DNA of 11,260 nucleotides from an uncultured Clostridia bacterium (GCA_944387905.1 CALXGU010000034.1:1-11260), one strand, 5' to 3'. Positions 1-7,908 are shown, counted from the first letter of the stretch. The notes: generated by a model not told the origin, from the sequence alone. Program-made: numbers and translations.

Positions 1-910
1 ACAGCGAAAATGAGGAATGTATATAATCCCTGGCTTTTTCAAAATCATTTTTTACATAGGTAGTCGCAATACGGCTGAGCATAACAAGGGCTATCGAGGT
101 CACCACAGTCAATGCGATCTTAACTATCTTTTCGGCGTTGTCATATACTCCCGCCTGAAGATTCCCGTCGTTTACCAGACCGCCTATCATAACTCTGTCC
201 AGTTGGGCGTAAACAGTTGTTGCTATCTGCGGCAGAAACATCAATAAAGAACGTTTTAAATGCTCTTTGGAATGCGAAAAATCAACCGCGGCAAAACCGT
301 CGTTTGAAAGCTTTGTAATCCAGAGCGACAGATTTCCTATAAGATTCATGCCCGTATATATCACTATATACAGCCAGAGATCGCCGGTATCCTTTATAAA
401 AATAAGTATAAGCGCAAGTCCCGCAAGCTTTACCGCAAAGTTACGCACAGCCTGCAGTCTGAAATTCTCTATGCCCTGATAGTACCAGCTGATATCCAGC
501 ATGGCTGACGGTATCTCTACTGCAAACAGCGCAAAATACAACGGATTATACACATTAACGATGCCGATGACATTGGTATTGAACCACACAAAACCGAAAT
601 ATACGACAAGACTTATGACCAGTGTAAAAATACGCAGGATCTCAATTTCCCAAAAGACCCTGTTTCGCTTTTGGATATCGTTTTTGCAGTATGCGATCTC
701 ACGCTGTCCGTACAGATTTAGACCTACGCATCCGAACATAACAAAACAGCTTGATACAGCATACAGTATACTGAAAGTTCCCTGATTTTCAATGCCAAGC
801 GTCCTTGCCAGATAAGGCATTGTTATCAGCGGAACTATCAGCAAAAGAAGCTGATAACTCAAGCTGTATAAATAATTTTTAATGACAGAAACTTTTTTTT
901 CAGGTTCCAT
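1..910 (-). CDS. wzx: Wzx-type polysaccharide flippase, 3' end outside window
   Basis: Membrane protein expected to flip undecaprenyl-linked repeat units across the cytoplasmic membrane (MOP superfamily, polysaccharide biosynthesis protein family). Reading leftward from ATG at 910-908, 303 codons stay open to the window edge. The N-terminus has the usual family layout: a short basic/acidic start, then a hydrophobic helix with LLLLIVPLITMPYLARTLG (about residues 21-39), further helices near 46-66, 92-112 and 161-200, and the characteristic PQIATTVYAQLDRVMIG stretch near 227-243. Family members are usually about 470-480 residues, so roughly the last third is missing. The start lies 5 bp after the stop of the upstream glycosyltransferase gene, which points to translational coupling; its ribosome binding site is weak (GGGG about 13 bases upstream). 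The family call is firm. The transported substrate cannot be read from the sequence. Confidence 0.9.
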   Translation of the reverse strand, partial: MEPEKKVSVIKNYLYSLSYQLLLLIVPLITMPYLARTLGIENQGTFSILYAVSSCFVMFGCVGLNLYGQREIAYCKNDIQKRNRVFWEIEILRIFTLVISLVVYFGFVWFNTNVIGIVNVYNPLYFALFAVEIPSAMLDISWYYQGIENFRLQAVRNFAVKLAGLALILIFIKDTGDLWLYIVIYTGMNLIGNLSLWITKLSNDGFAAVDFSHSKEHLKRSLLMFLPQIATTVYAQLDRVMIGGLVNDGNLQAGVYDNAEKIVKIALTVVTSIALVMLSRIATTYVKNDFEKARDYIHSSFSL

Positions 911-915
911 TGTAT

Positions 916-1896
916 CTATAACCCCAATCTGCGGCGATGCATTTTACATATAACAGAATACAACAAGCCGCCTGAAAACCTGAGCACGCGCATGGTTTTA
1001 TACCTGCAAAACCGAGCATATGCGTCGGGACATTCCTTTTTCAAACGTAATATAAAATCAAAAAGTCTTTTTTTATTCGCAGAGCCGGGCACAAACGATA
1101 AAAGCGTCCCCAGCTGTGTACCGCACACATATACAAGCTTAGAAAGTATATACTGCGCTGTCGGACTGCTGATTGCTTTTGCCTGATTGTAAAGATTTAC
1201 GACAGAAAAGACCATATCGTCGTGCATTTTTATATTTTTCTGCATACTTGCCGCGGACATGCTCTGACCTGAGAGACTTACCCTGTACATATAGACATTG
1301 CAGTCTGTATACAGAACTGTTTTGACATAGATGCTTGGGAACAGAAGATACTGAATATCAGTATAAAATCCGTTGAACAGGCGGATATTGTTTTTCTGAA
1401 GGATATCCGTACGGAAGGTCACGGCATGCATTTCAAGTGACAAATCTGCGCAAACACTGTCAAAGTCCTGTAATACTCCCGCTTTCAGTCCGTTGATTTT
1501 GACAAACCGCGTCTGACCGGTCTTATCATCAACACAGGTATAGTTGGTGACAACCATATCCGCATCCGTAGTCTTGAGCACATTCACATACTGCTCTAAA
1601 CCCGTGTCGACCCAGTCGTCCGCATCGACCCTGCGGAAATATCTGCCGCTCGCATTTTCTATGCCGCGGTTGACGGTAGAGCCCGGACCGGCATTCTGCT
1701 GATTTATAAGACGTACCGTACCGGGATATTTTTCTTCATATTCCCTTACGATATCGGCTGTATTATCCGTAGATCCGTCATTGATCACAAGTACCTCTAT
1801 ATCGTCTCTGACGCTTGAGCCGACAAATGAATCAAGATTCTGCCGTATCAGCTTTTCCATGTTATAAGCTGCTACAGATATACTGAGAACTTTCAT
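916..1896 (-). CDS. Glycosyltransferase family 2 (GT-A fold)
   Basis: Cytoplasmic, membrane-associated enzyme expected to transfer a sugar from a nucleotide-sugar to the growing lipid-linked repeat unit. The 326-residue protein has a classic GT2 N-terminal domain: the start SISVAAYNMEKLI (5-17), nucleotide-binding NDGSTDNT (39-46), NAGPGSTVNRGIENA (68-82) and the metal-binding DxD region RVDADDWVD (89-97). Where many relatives have an E-D pair near residue 180, it reads FYTDIQYL, so the Asp is kept and the Glu is replaced by Thr. The C-terminal part is basic (RRRLGL at the end) and may lie on the membrane. The ATG follows directly on the TAG of the polymerase gene with no spacer, and an AGGA lies about 10 bases upstream inside that gene. 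Donor and acceptor sugars are unknown. Confidence 0.9.
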   Translation of the reverse strand: MKVLSISVAAYNMEKLIRQNLDSFVGSSVRDDIEVLVINDGSTDNTADIVREYEEKYPGTVRLINQQNAGPGSTVNRGIENASGRYFRRVDADDWVDTGLEQYVNVLKTTDADMVVTNYTCVDDKTGQTRFVKINGLKAGVLQDFDSVCADLSLEMHAVTFRTDILQKNNIRLFNGFYTDIQYLLFPSIYVKTVLYTDCNVYMYRVSLSGQSMSAASMQKNIKMHDDMVFSVVNLYNQAKAISSPTAQYILSKLVYVCGTQLGTLLSFVPGSANKKRLFDFILRLKKECPDAYARFCRYKTMRVLRFSGGLLYSVICKMHRRRLGL

Positions 1897-3297
1897 CTAC
1901 ACTTCATCCTTGACTTTGTAAAAATAAATGATGTATCCCAAAAACAGCCAGAACAAATAACTTATTATATTGTTGAAATACACCAAAACGGAAAGCACGC
2001 ATCCCGAGAAAACACACAATAAAACAGTTGCTACCGACAGCGCAAAATACTTGGGCTCATATTTTCGCGCAGCAGTCTCTTTTACAAGCAGTATCAGCAC
2101 ATACACAATAAGTGCCAGCATAATTACACCGCCTGTCAGACCCTGAAATACAAATACATCTATAAAGCTGTTATGAAAGACGTCAAAATTGGCAAGTCCG
2201 TTTATGTCTCCGAGCATATAGCTGTCAGGTATATTTTCGCTTACATATGCTACCGTATTGTTCCAGCCTATGCCAAGCACAGGATTTTTCCTGAAAATCT
2301 CAAGACCGCTCTTCCATATATCAAACCTGCGGTTGCTGACATCCCCCTGAAGCTCCTCCTCTGTCCTGCCTATGATAGGAACGTCCTGCGCCTCTTCATC
2401 CTCATTATCATTTGCTGTATGATTATGGCTCTCACTTTGTGCAATATGTTTTTGAATACTGTTGTATCCTGTCTGAATACCGTTGAAAACAAGAACTGAT
2501 ATAACAGCAGCGCAGATAGCTGCAGCGGCAGACTTCAGAACAAACATTTTTTTGAATTTTCTTATAAGAAAAATAAAGAAAAATACAGATATACCGACCA
2601 TCATCGCAATATTTCCGGTACGGGACGCCGAAAAAGAACAGTATAAGAAATTCACTATTACACTGAGAACCAGCAGTATCCTGAACAGTATACGCCGTGC
2701 GGACAAAAAGCAGAAAATCGCGCATACCACAGCAGCGCATGATATTACCGAGCCGTAATTAGGGTCGGTATATATACCGTATAGTCTTCCCCACGACGCA
2801 TATCCCATTACATAATAATTACCGTCTGCGCTTGCATAAATACTGCTGTACTTATCAATTAGCAAAGCGATATTTACGATATTGGTAACAGTGACTATTA
2901 CTATAAGTATAATAGAAAGTATTATAAACTCGTTGTAGATTTTTTTACGGTCTGTATCTCTTTTTATCCAGAACACACCGCCGATAAGCAGAACAAACCA
3001 GATAAAATACTTTGCCCCGGAAATATATCCGTACTGCACATTGACAGCAACTGATATGAGATAGGAAATCATAAACAGAATTAAAATTACACCCTCAAAA
3101 GAATGTATTATCTGCTTGAGTTCAAAAAGTCTTGTAAAAAGCAGAACAGCGCCGACAAGCACGGATACTGCAAGCACCAGTCTTGAAACCGGTGTGCCTA
3201 CAAGCAGTATATTGATACTCAGCAGCAGATGTATCATAAACAGGGCTTTGAACAATAACTGCGCATTTGCCCCGTATTTATCTATATAACGTTTCAT
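1897..3297 (-). CDS. wzy: O-antigen polymerase/ligase-like membrane protein (Wzy)
   Basis: Polytopic membrane protein of 466 residues, probably the polymerase that joins flipped repeat units on the outer face of the membrane. I see about eleven hydrophobic helices (near 15-33, 38-56, 69-87, 96-111, 124-147, 180-199, 203-221, 228-246, 254-275, 383-403 and 443-461, with another likely near 417-441). Features of the Wzy_C/O-antigen ligase family are the SASRTGN motif (223-229), IFRKNPVLGIGWNN (334-347) and FHNSFIDVFVFQGLTGG (374-390), which supply the Arg and His positions thought to matter in this superfamily. The long loop between helices 9 and 10 (about 276-380) carries a His/Asn/acidic stretch around 290-305. 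The stop abuts the next ATG. The start is 1 bp after the upstream stop. In a Gram-positive Wzx/Wzy locus polymerase fits better than lipid A ligase, but family membership alone does not separate the two. Confidence 0.85.
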   Translation of the reverse strand: MKRYIDKYGANAQLLFKALFMIHLLLSINILLVGTPVSRLVLAVSVLVGAVLLFTRLFELKQIIHSFEGVILILFMISYLISVAVNVQYGYISGAKYFIWFVLLIGGVFWIKRDTDRKKIYNEFIILSIILIVIVTVTNIVNIALLIDKYSSIYASADGNYYVMGYASWGRLYGIYTDPNYGSVISCAAVVCAIFCFLSARRILFRILLVLSVIVNFLYCSFSASRTGNIAMMVGISVFFFIFLIRKFKKMFVLKSAAAAICAAVISVLVFNGIQTGYNSIQKHIAQSESHNHTANDNEDEEAQDVPIIGRTEEELQGDVSNRRFDIWKSGLEIFRKNPVLGIGWNNTVAYVSENIPDSYMLGDINGLANFDVFHNSFIDVFVFQGLTGGVIMLALIVYVLILLVKETAARKYEPKYFALSVATVLLCVFSGCVLSVLVYFNNIISYLFWLFLGYIIYFYKVKDEV

Positions 3298-3298
3298 T

Positions 3299-4387
3299 TC
3301 AAACTCCCAAAATACTTTTTAATTGTTCCTGCTGATTAACAATATCATAATTCTTCAGAACATTTTTGTCAAGACTGGCGGGCTGTCTTTGTGAATACAT
3401 GGAAAGTGCGGTTTCAGCCCACTTGCCCGGATCCTGAGCCGGCAAAAATACCAGCTTGGAAGACAGACTTACTTCCCGTGATATAGCATCTGACAAAACG
3501 CAGGGCAAGCCCGAAAACTGAGCTTCTATACATGTTATAGACAATCCTTCAAATCTTGACGGAAATATAAACACATCCGACGCGCTCAGCAGCGCAGGTA
3601 TGTCATCCCTGACCCCCAAAAATTTTATTCTTTTATCAATGCCAAGTTTTTTTGCATATTTGCAAACCGCATCAAAATCCTCACCCATTCCCACCGACAA
3701 AAGAACACAGTTTTTATCTCTCTTTAAAATTTCACTGAAAACATCCATCAGAAAAAAATTGTTTTTCTGATAGCAGAAATGTCCTATATGAATAAACGTT
3801 TTCTCATCTGTAAGACCAAGAAATTTTCTAGTATACTCCCTTATATTTTGGTCATAGCTAAAGCGCTTACCGTCGACCGCATTATAAATTATTTCAAAGT
3901 CGTTATTAAACATCCATTTTCCGGCAACAGACGAACAGGCAAAACGCTTTGTCGAATATGCCGAAACCGTTTTCTTAAAAAATCGATGAAGCATATTTCT
4001 GATAAGACGTACATATTTATTATGCCTGTCCACGCCGGAGCTGTGAGAGTGGATAATACGCACCGGGACCCTGCAGAACTTTGCCGAGAGCAGGCCTATA
4101 CAGTTGAACGATTCGGAAATATTGAAATACGCCGCGTCATATCCGCCTTTTTTTATTATTTTTTTTATTCTCAAAAACTGAGACAAAGGCTTTTTTAGAC
4201 TCGGCACAGGAAAAAGACCGTATCCCATTGCGTTCATATACTCGTTCATCTGGGGCGTAACCTTATCTGTAAGAAAATCAAGCTTTACTCCGTTTTGGTA
4301 GGCGACTTTGCAAAATCCCAGCAGGTATTTGTCTATACCGCTGTGTTTTCCGTCCTGAATAAAGCCGACCAGCATTTTATTTATCAT
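3299..4387 (-). CDS. Glycosyltransferase, GT4-like (GT-B fold)
   Basis: A 362-residue retaining-type glycosyltransferase expected to add one sugar of the repeat unit. The N-terminal domain begins with VGFIQDGKHSGIDKYL (7-22), the acceptor-side Rossmann fold, and contains RIIHSHSSG (110-118), typical of capsular glycosyltransferases. The C-terminal donor domain has IHIGHFCYQKNNFFLMDVF (199-217), with a Lys suited to hold the nucleotide phosphates, then VLLSVGMGED (228-237), IKFLGVRDDIPALLSASDVFIFPS (254-277) and the EX7E motif as E280 and E288 in FEGLSITCIEAQ. The length is normal for the family. The start is 3 bp past the preceding stop and has AAGAAGGG about 10 bases upstream. It resembles glycosyltransferases of the EpsF type by overall pattern; the sugar specificity is not predictable. 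Confidence 0.9.
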   Translation of the reverse strand: MINKMLVGFIQDGKHSGIDKYLLGFCKVAYQNGVKLDFLTDKVTPQMNEYMNAMGYGLFPVPSLKKPLSQFLRIKKIIKKGGYDAAYFNISESFNCIGLLSAKFCRVPVRIIHSHSSGVDRHNKYVRLIRNMLHRFFKKTVSAYSTKRFACSSVAGKWMFNNDFEIIYNAVDGKRFSYDQNIREYTRKFLGLTDEKTFIHIGHFCYQKNNFFLMDVFSEILKRDKNCVLLSVGMGEDFDAVCKYAKKLGIDKRIKFLGVRDDIPALLSASDVFIFPSRFEGLSITCIEAQFSGLPCVLSDAISREVSLSSKLVFLPAQDPGKWAETALSMYSQRQPASLDKNVLKNYDIVNQQEQLKSILGV

Positions 4388-4390
4388 GTT

Positions 4391-5380
4391 TTAACCCTTC
4401 TTAATTTTTAAGTATACACGCCACATCACAGAAAAAACACCGTAGCCCAGACTCAGAGCATACAGAGCAGCCTTATCTCTTTTGGGTGTGCGGGGATTTT
4501 TCAGAGCGCTTTTTTTAAGAGCGCCGATACGCTTCAAAAGCTGTTGTTCGACCTGCTTGTCACGCATCGACGAGTTTACAAGCTGAGTCAGCGTAGACAG
4601 ACAGGCGTGCAGCTGTTTGCGCTGTGCAGCAGGTGTCAACTCGGGATATTTTTGTATAATATACTCTGCCATCTCATCAGCCATTTCCACATAATCAAGC
4701 TTTTTTCTGCTGAATGAAATTGTGGTTATAGAGCTTGAGCTTGGGGATATGACATAGTAGTATTTGATCTGACAGCAGGATACGATCCTGTCCGCGCGGT
4801 CAACAAGCTTATATGTCGTGCCTGTGTCCTCATACAGCTTGCCCTCTGTAAACTCGATACCGTCGAAAAGCTCGGCTTTAAATAGCTTGTCCCATAACGT
4901 AATATAAAATCCGTCATTGTAACACATACGCTCAAGCGCCTGACGTCTGTCCATTACATGTACGTCGGTATCAGCGCACTGAGGCGCGGTCTTTCCCGAC
5001 GGATAAACCTCCAGAGCTCCGCATGACGCTATATCCGCGTTATATTTACAGATAAGACCGTACATAAACTGCAGAAAGTCATCAGAGACATAATCGTCCG
5101 GATCAACAAATGCTATAAACTTACCCTGCGCGTTGCGCAATCCCGCATTTCTGGCAGCGGACACTCCGCCGTTTTTTTGATGTATGACCTTTATCCTGCT
5201 ATCCTTTGCGGCATACTCGTCGCAGATCTGAGGACAGTTATCGGGAGACCCGTCATCGACAAGGATTATCTGTGTATTTTTATATGTCTGTGAAAGTATG
5301 CTGTCAACACATTTTTGCAGATATTTTTCCACATTATAAATGGGTACTATAACGCTGATAAGCGGCAACTCATTTTCCAT
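4391..5380 (-). CDS. Glycosyltransferase family 2, EpsJ/CpsI-like
   Basis: A 329-residue inverting glycosyltransferase with an intact GT-A core: ISVIVPIYNVEKYLQKCVDSI (8-28), VDDGSPDNC (41-49), GGVSAARNAGL (71-81), the DxD site FVDPDDY (91-97), and the ED pair likely to hold the catalytic base in KLYEDTG (181-187). It is a textbook member of the capsule/exopolysaccharide GT2 group. The C-terminal end is strongly basic (KIKKG) with a hydrophobic patch at about 305-325, suited to membrane contact. The ATG at 5380-5378 is preceded by AAGGAGAA about 9 bases upstream, so this gene has its own strong ribosome binding site, unlike the coupled genes that follow. A 79-bp gap with a large hairpin separates it from glf. 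Donor and acceptor are unknown. Confidence 0.92.
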   Translation of the reverse strand: MENELPLISVIVPIYNVEKYLQKCVDSILSQTYKNTQIILVDDGSPDNCPQICDEYAAKDSRIKVIHQKNGGVSAARNAGLRNAQGKFIAFVDPDDYVSDDFLQFMYGLICKYNADIASCGALEVYPSGKTAPQCADTDVHVMDRRQALERMCYNDGFYITLWDKLFKAELFDGIEFTEGKLYEDTGTTYKLVDRADRIVSCCQIKYYYVISPSSSSITTISFSRKKLDYVEMADEMAEYIIQKYPELTPAAQRKQLHACLSTLTQLVNSSMRDKQVEQQLLKRIGALKKSALKNPRTPKRDKAALYALSLGYGVFSVMWRVYLKIKKG

Positions 5381-5410
5381 TTTAAGTTATTTCTCCTTAA
5401 GCTGTCAGAT

Positions 5411-5439
5411 GGACACGGCAGACAGATTCTGCCGTGTCC
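5411..5439 (-). other. Strong hairpin between glf and the next glycosyltransferase gene
   Basis: A perfect 12-bp inverted repeat, ggacacggcaga (5411-5422) and tctgccgtgtcc (5428-5439), with a 5-base loop, sits in the gap after the glf stop codon. Read leftward, the stem is followed by ATCTGACAGC and then the ribosome binding site of the next gene, not by a run of T, so it is not a classic intrinsic terminator. It may protect the 3' end of processed glf mRNA, cause pausing, or act as an attenuator or protein-binding site. The structure is certain from the sequence; the role is inferred. Confidence 0.75.
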
Positions 5440-5459
5440 GGCGCAAACAAATTATATAG

Positions 5460-6563
5460 TTATAGCTGGTTTTCTGTTTTGCGCGCACAGTCAAGCGCGC
5501 TGCGCAGCACCTTGTCCATATCATAATACTTGTACTCGCCCAGTCTTCCGCCAAAAATGACATTTTTTTCTTTTGCGGCAAGTTCTGCATACTTGCCATA
5601 AAGCAGGGCGTTTTTCTCATCGTTTACCGGATAGTAAGGCTCCATGCCCGGCTTCCAGGTGACAGAATACTCTTTTGTTATCACCGTTTTCGGCGAGTCG
5701 GCGTATTCAAAATGCTTATGCTCGATTATTCTGGTATATTCAGGCTTGGTATCGGTATAATTCACGACCGCCACGCCCTGATAATTATCAATATCCAGTA
5801 TCTCGTTTTCAAATCTCAGGCTGCGGTACTCCAGGTCGCCGTAACAAAAATCAAAGTATCTGTCAATACAGCCGGTATAAAGTATTCTCTTAGCCATACC
5901 CTCAAGCCTCTGTCTGTTTTCAAAAAAGTCACAGTCCAGTTCGACATCGATACCGTCAAGCATTTTTTCAACCATTTTTGTATATCCGCCCTCGGGTATC
6001 CCCTGATATCGGTCATTAAAATAGTTGTTGTCAAAACGGAATCTAACGGGCAGGCGTTTGATGATGAATCCCGGCAGCTGATCGCACGGACGCCCCCACT
6101 GCTTTTCTGTATACCCCTTTACAAGCGTCATATATATATCCCGTCCGACAAGCGATATTGCCTGTTCCTCGAGATTTTTCGGTTCTGTAATGCCGCTCTC
6201 TGCTATCTGGCGGTCGATGATCTGTTTTGCCTGAGCGGGAGTCGTCACTCCCCACATTTGATAAAACGTGTTCATATTAAACGGCATATTATATAACTTG
6301 CCTTTATAATCTGCTACAGGACTGTTTATATAATTATTGAACTGAGCAAATCTGTTGACATAATCCCATACCTCTTTATCGGATGTATGGAAAATATGCG
6401 CGCCGTAACAATGGACATTTATTCCTTCTATGTTTTGCGTATAAATATTTCCAGCGATATGATCTCTTTTTTCCACCACAAGACAGGTTTTACCCATCTC
6501 TTTCATTTGCTGCGCAAAAGCGGCACCGTACAAACCGGCACCGACTATCAGCCAATCATACAT
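5460..6563 (-). CDS. glf: UDP-galactopyranose mutase
   Basis: FAD enzyme that interconverts UDP-galactopyranose and UDP-galactofuranose, giving the donor for galactofuranose units. From the ATG at 6563-6561 the protein has 367 residues, the same length as the E. coli enzyme as I recall it. It has the FAD-binding LIVGAGLYGAAFA (5-17), GAHIFHTSDKEVWDYV (54-69), GYTEKQWGRP (150-159) with Trp156, FIIKRLPVRFRFDNNYFNDRY (166-186) with Arg170 and Tyr181, TRIIEHKHFEY (277-287) with Arg278, and GEYKYYDMD (342-350) with Tyr346. Because numbering matches the enzyme without gaps, the active-site residues appear intact. An in-frame ATG lies at 6596-6594, but GGAGGAAA ends just ahead of the 6563 ATG (7-base spacing), so the shorter form is preferred. 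It is the first gene of the leftward unit, with a promoter about 50 bp upstream. Confidence 0.96.
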   Translation of the reverse strand: MYDWLIVGAGLYGAAFAQQMKEMGKTCLVVEKRDHIAGNIYTQNIEGINVHCYGAHIFHTSDKEVWDYVNRFAQFNNYINSPVADYKGKLYNMPFNMNTFYQMWGVTTPAQAKQIIDRQIAESGITEPKNLEEQAISLVGRDIYMTLVKGYTEKQWGRPCDQLPGFIIKRLPVRFRFDNNYFNDRYQGIPEGGYTKMVEKMLDGIDVELDCDFFENRQRLEGMAKRILYTGCIDRYFDFCYGDLEYRSLRFENEILDIDNYQGVAVVNYTDTKPEYTRIIEHKHFEYADSPKTVITKEYSVTWKPGMEPYYPVNDEKNALLYGKYAELAAKEKNVIFGGRLGEYKYYDMDKVLRSALDCARKTENQL

Positions 6564-6609
6564 ATTCTTTCCTCCGGATTTGCATGCAAAATGCATATAT
6601 TACAGCATT

Positions 6610-6638
6610 ATTCTACCACATTGCGCGTAAAAAAACAA
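6610..6638 (-). promoter_or_regulatory. Likely sigma-A promoter of the leftward (glf) operon
   Basis: Read leftward there is TTGTTT (6638-6633), a 17-base spacer and TAGAAT (6615-6610). The expected transcript start is near 6603, leaving a leader of about 40 nt that contains the GGAGG site of glf. The -35 is imperfect (4 of 6). A second candidate, TTGCAA (6706-6701), 18 bases, TACAAT (6682-6677), lies upstream, and its -10 falls inside the 22-bp palindrome. Only transcript mapping can tell which is used. Confidence 0.6.
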
Positions 6639-6665
6639 TAACTATTTATTGCCGGTATTTTTTCG

Positions 6666-6687
6666 TTAATTACAATATTGTAATTAA
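6666..6687. promoter_or_regulatory. 22-bp perfect palindrome, candidate operator
   Basis: The sequence ttaattacaat (6666-6676) is followed at once by its exact reverse complement (6677-6687), giving a 22-bp palindrome with no spacer, AT-rich throughout. It lies in the divergent control region, about 30 bp upstream of the nearer leftward -35 box and about 100 bp upstream of the rightward promoter. That form suits a dimeric repressor or activator. I cannot assign it to a regulator family. AT-rich DNA gives short palindromes by chance, but 11 exact half-site bases are hard to dismiss. Confidence 0.6.
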
Positions 6688-6788
6688 AAATTTTTTATAA
6701 TTGCAACATTTTGACGTTTTGGTTACATATATAGATATACTTGGCTACGAATATAAAACCAGCGTTATTGACATAATTCTAATGATTA

Positions 6789-6817
6789 TTGACTTTAAGG
6801 AAATATTACTGTATAAT
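6789..6817 (+). promoter_or_regulatory. Sigma-A promoter of the rightward (LCP) operon
   Basis: TTGACT (6789-6794), a 17-base spacer and a perfect TATAAT (6812-6817) stand 48 bp before the LCP start codon. The expected transcript start is near 6824. An additional TTGACA at 6768-6773 has no -10 at a suitable distance, but it forms part of a direct repeat with this -35 box (TTATTGAC at 6765-6772 and 6787-6794). The surrounding DNA is rich in A/T and may help RNA polymerase binding. Confidence 0.8.
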
Positions 6818-6864
6818 TAGCAATATTATAACATGGAATGAAAGTTTACTTTCTGAGGATAATA

Positions 6865-7908
6865 ATGTCAAATAAAAAAAATTTTAATATATACAGTAAA
6901 AAGTTTTACAAGGGCAAGAACAAAACACTAAAACGCTCGATCGCGGTGTTTCTGACATCATTTTTGTCAGTAATATTGGTTCTTGCCTTAACTCTTTACG
7001 CCACAGCGAATGTCTGGCTTTCGCAAATAACCAGAGATGAGTTTGATTCCGACAGTATCGAAGTTCCAGAATCCGCAAAAGATGTATATGAAGGTCAGGA
7101 CGTTGTCAATATCGCACTGTATGGCATAGATTCCAGAACAATAGACCAGCTCAGCCGTTCGGATGCGATCATGATTTTAACCTTTGACCGCAAGCATAAA
7201 AAAATAAAAATGACATCAATAGCACGTGATACGTATGTTGATATACTCGGACGCGGCAAGGACAAAATAACACACGCATATATTTTCGGAGGTCCTGAGC
7301 TTGCACTTAATTCCTTAAACAGCGCGTTCAATATGAATATAACAGATTATGTCACGGCCAATTTCTGGGCACTTGCCGACATAGTAGATTTTATAGGCGG
7401 TGTGACAATAGACATTGACCGTGCAGAAATGAGTGATATAAACGCCAATTATATTCCTTACATGAACAGCATGGGTATCGAATGTGAATATATAAAAGAG
7501 GCAGGGACTCAGACGCTGACCGGCGGACAAGCTGTCGCATACTGCCGAGTGCGTCATGTCGGAGGAGATGTGATGCGGGGCGAACGTCAGCGCGAGGTAC
7601 TAATGGCGATTTACGACAAGCTCAAGGACCTCAGCCCGCTAAAATATCCTCAGCTTATAAATCTCATTTTAAATGAATGTTCAACATCTCTTACTAATAA
7701 TGAAATACTTTCACTGGGGACATGGGCAGTTACCAATATGAGTTCCCTTCAGTTTGAATCTTTGGGTATGCCCACATCAGAGCTGGATAAAGGCGGTCGG
7801 ATGATCAACGGGGTATGGTATTATATCTATGATCTTGATGAAGCGGCTAAAGTGATTGAAAACTTTATACTCGAAAACGATCAAGAAACCGTCGAGGACA
7901 ATCAATAG
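6865..7908 (+). CDS. LCP (LytR-CpsA-Psr) family cell-wall polymer ligase
   Basis: Membrane-anchored enzyme of the family that transfers lipid-linked glycopolymers to peptidoglycan on the cell surface. The 347-residue protein has a basic cytoplasmic head, one membrane helix (about 24-47) and an extracytoplasmic LCP domain from about 80 to 250. Visible family motifs are VNIALYGIDSR (81-91), SRSDAIMILTFD (97-108), SIARDTYVDI (118-127) with the conserved Arg121 and Asp122, KITHAYIFGGPELA (134-147), LTGGQAVAYCRVRH (218-231) and MRGERQREVL (237-246). These supply the Arg/Asp residues known to bind the pyrophosphate-lipid. An ATG at 6838 is in frame but has no ribosome binding site; the ATG at 6865 has GAGG 6 bases upstream and is preferred. 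As first gene of the rightward unit beside a sugar transferase, it probably anchors the polysaccharide made here. Confidence 0.94.
   Translation: MSNKKNFNIYSKKFYKGKNKTLKRSIAVFLTSFLSVILVLALTLYATANVWLSQITRDEFDSDSIEVPESAKDVYEGQDVVNIALYGIDSRTIDQLSRSDAIMILTFDRKHKKIKMTSIARDTYVDILGRGKDKITHAYIFGGPELALNSLNSAFNMNITDYVTANFWALADIVDFIGGVTIDIDRAEMSDINANYIPYMNSMGIECEYIKEAGTQTLTGGQAVAYCRVRHVGGDVMRGERQREVLMAIYDKLKDLSPLKYPQLINLILNECSTSLTNNEILSLGTWAVTNMSSLQFESLGMPTSELDKGGRMINGVWYYIYDLDEAAKVIENFILENDQETVEDNQ

Noticed and set aside
17..785. Three small plus-strand open frames at the left edge
   Set aside because: They lie antisense to the Wzx flippase frame, which is open for 303 codons and has clear family features.
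5411..5439. Intrinsic terminator after glf
   Set aside because: The stem is strong but no T run follows on either strand, and the next gene is part of the same pathway.
5712..6296. Open frame of 194 codons on the plus strand
   Set aside because: It runs antisense through glf, where the minus-strand protein matches known active-site motifs along its whole length. No ribosome binding site or recognisable protein supports it.
6564..6596. Longer Glf with 11 extra N-terminal residues from the ATG at 6596
   Set aside because: The internal ATG at 6563 has GGAGGAAA at correct spacing and yields 367 residues with the FAD motif at the expected position.
6838..6864. Longer LCP protein from the ATG at 6838
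   Set aside because: No ribosome binding site precedes it and it lies only about 14 bases after the predicted transcript start, while the ATG at 6865 has GAGG at proper spacing.
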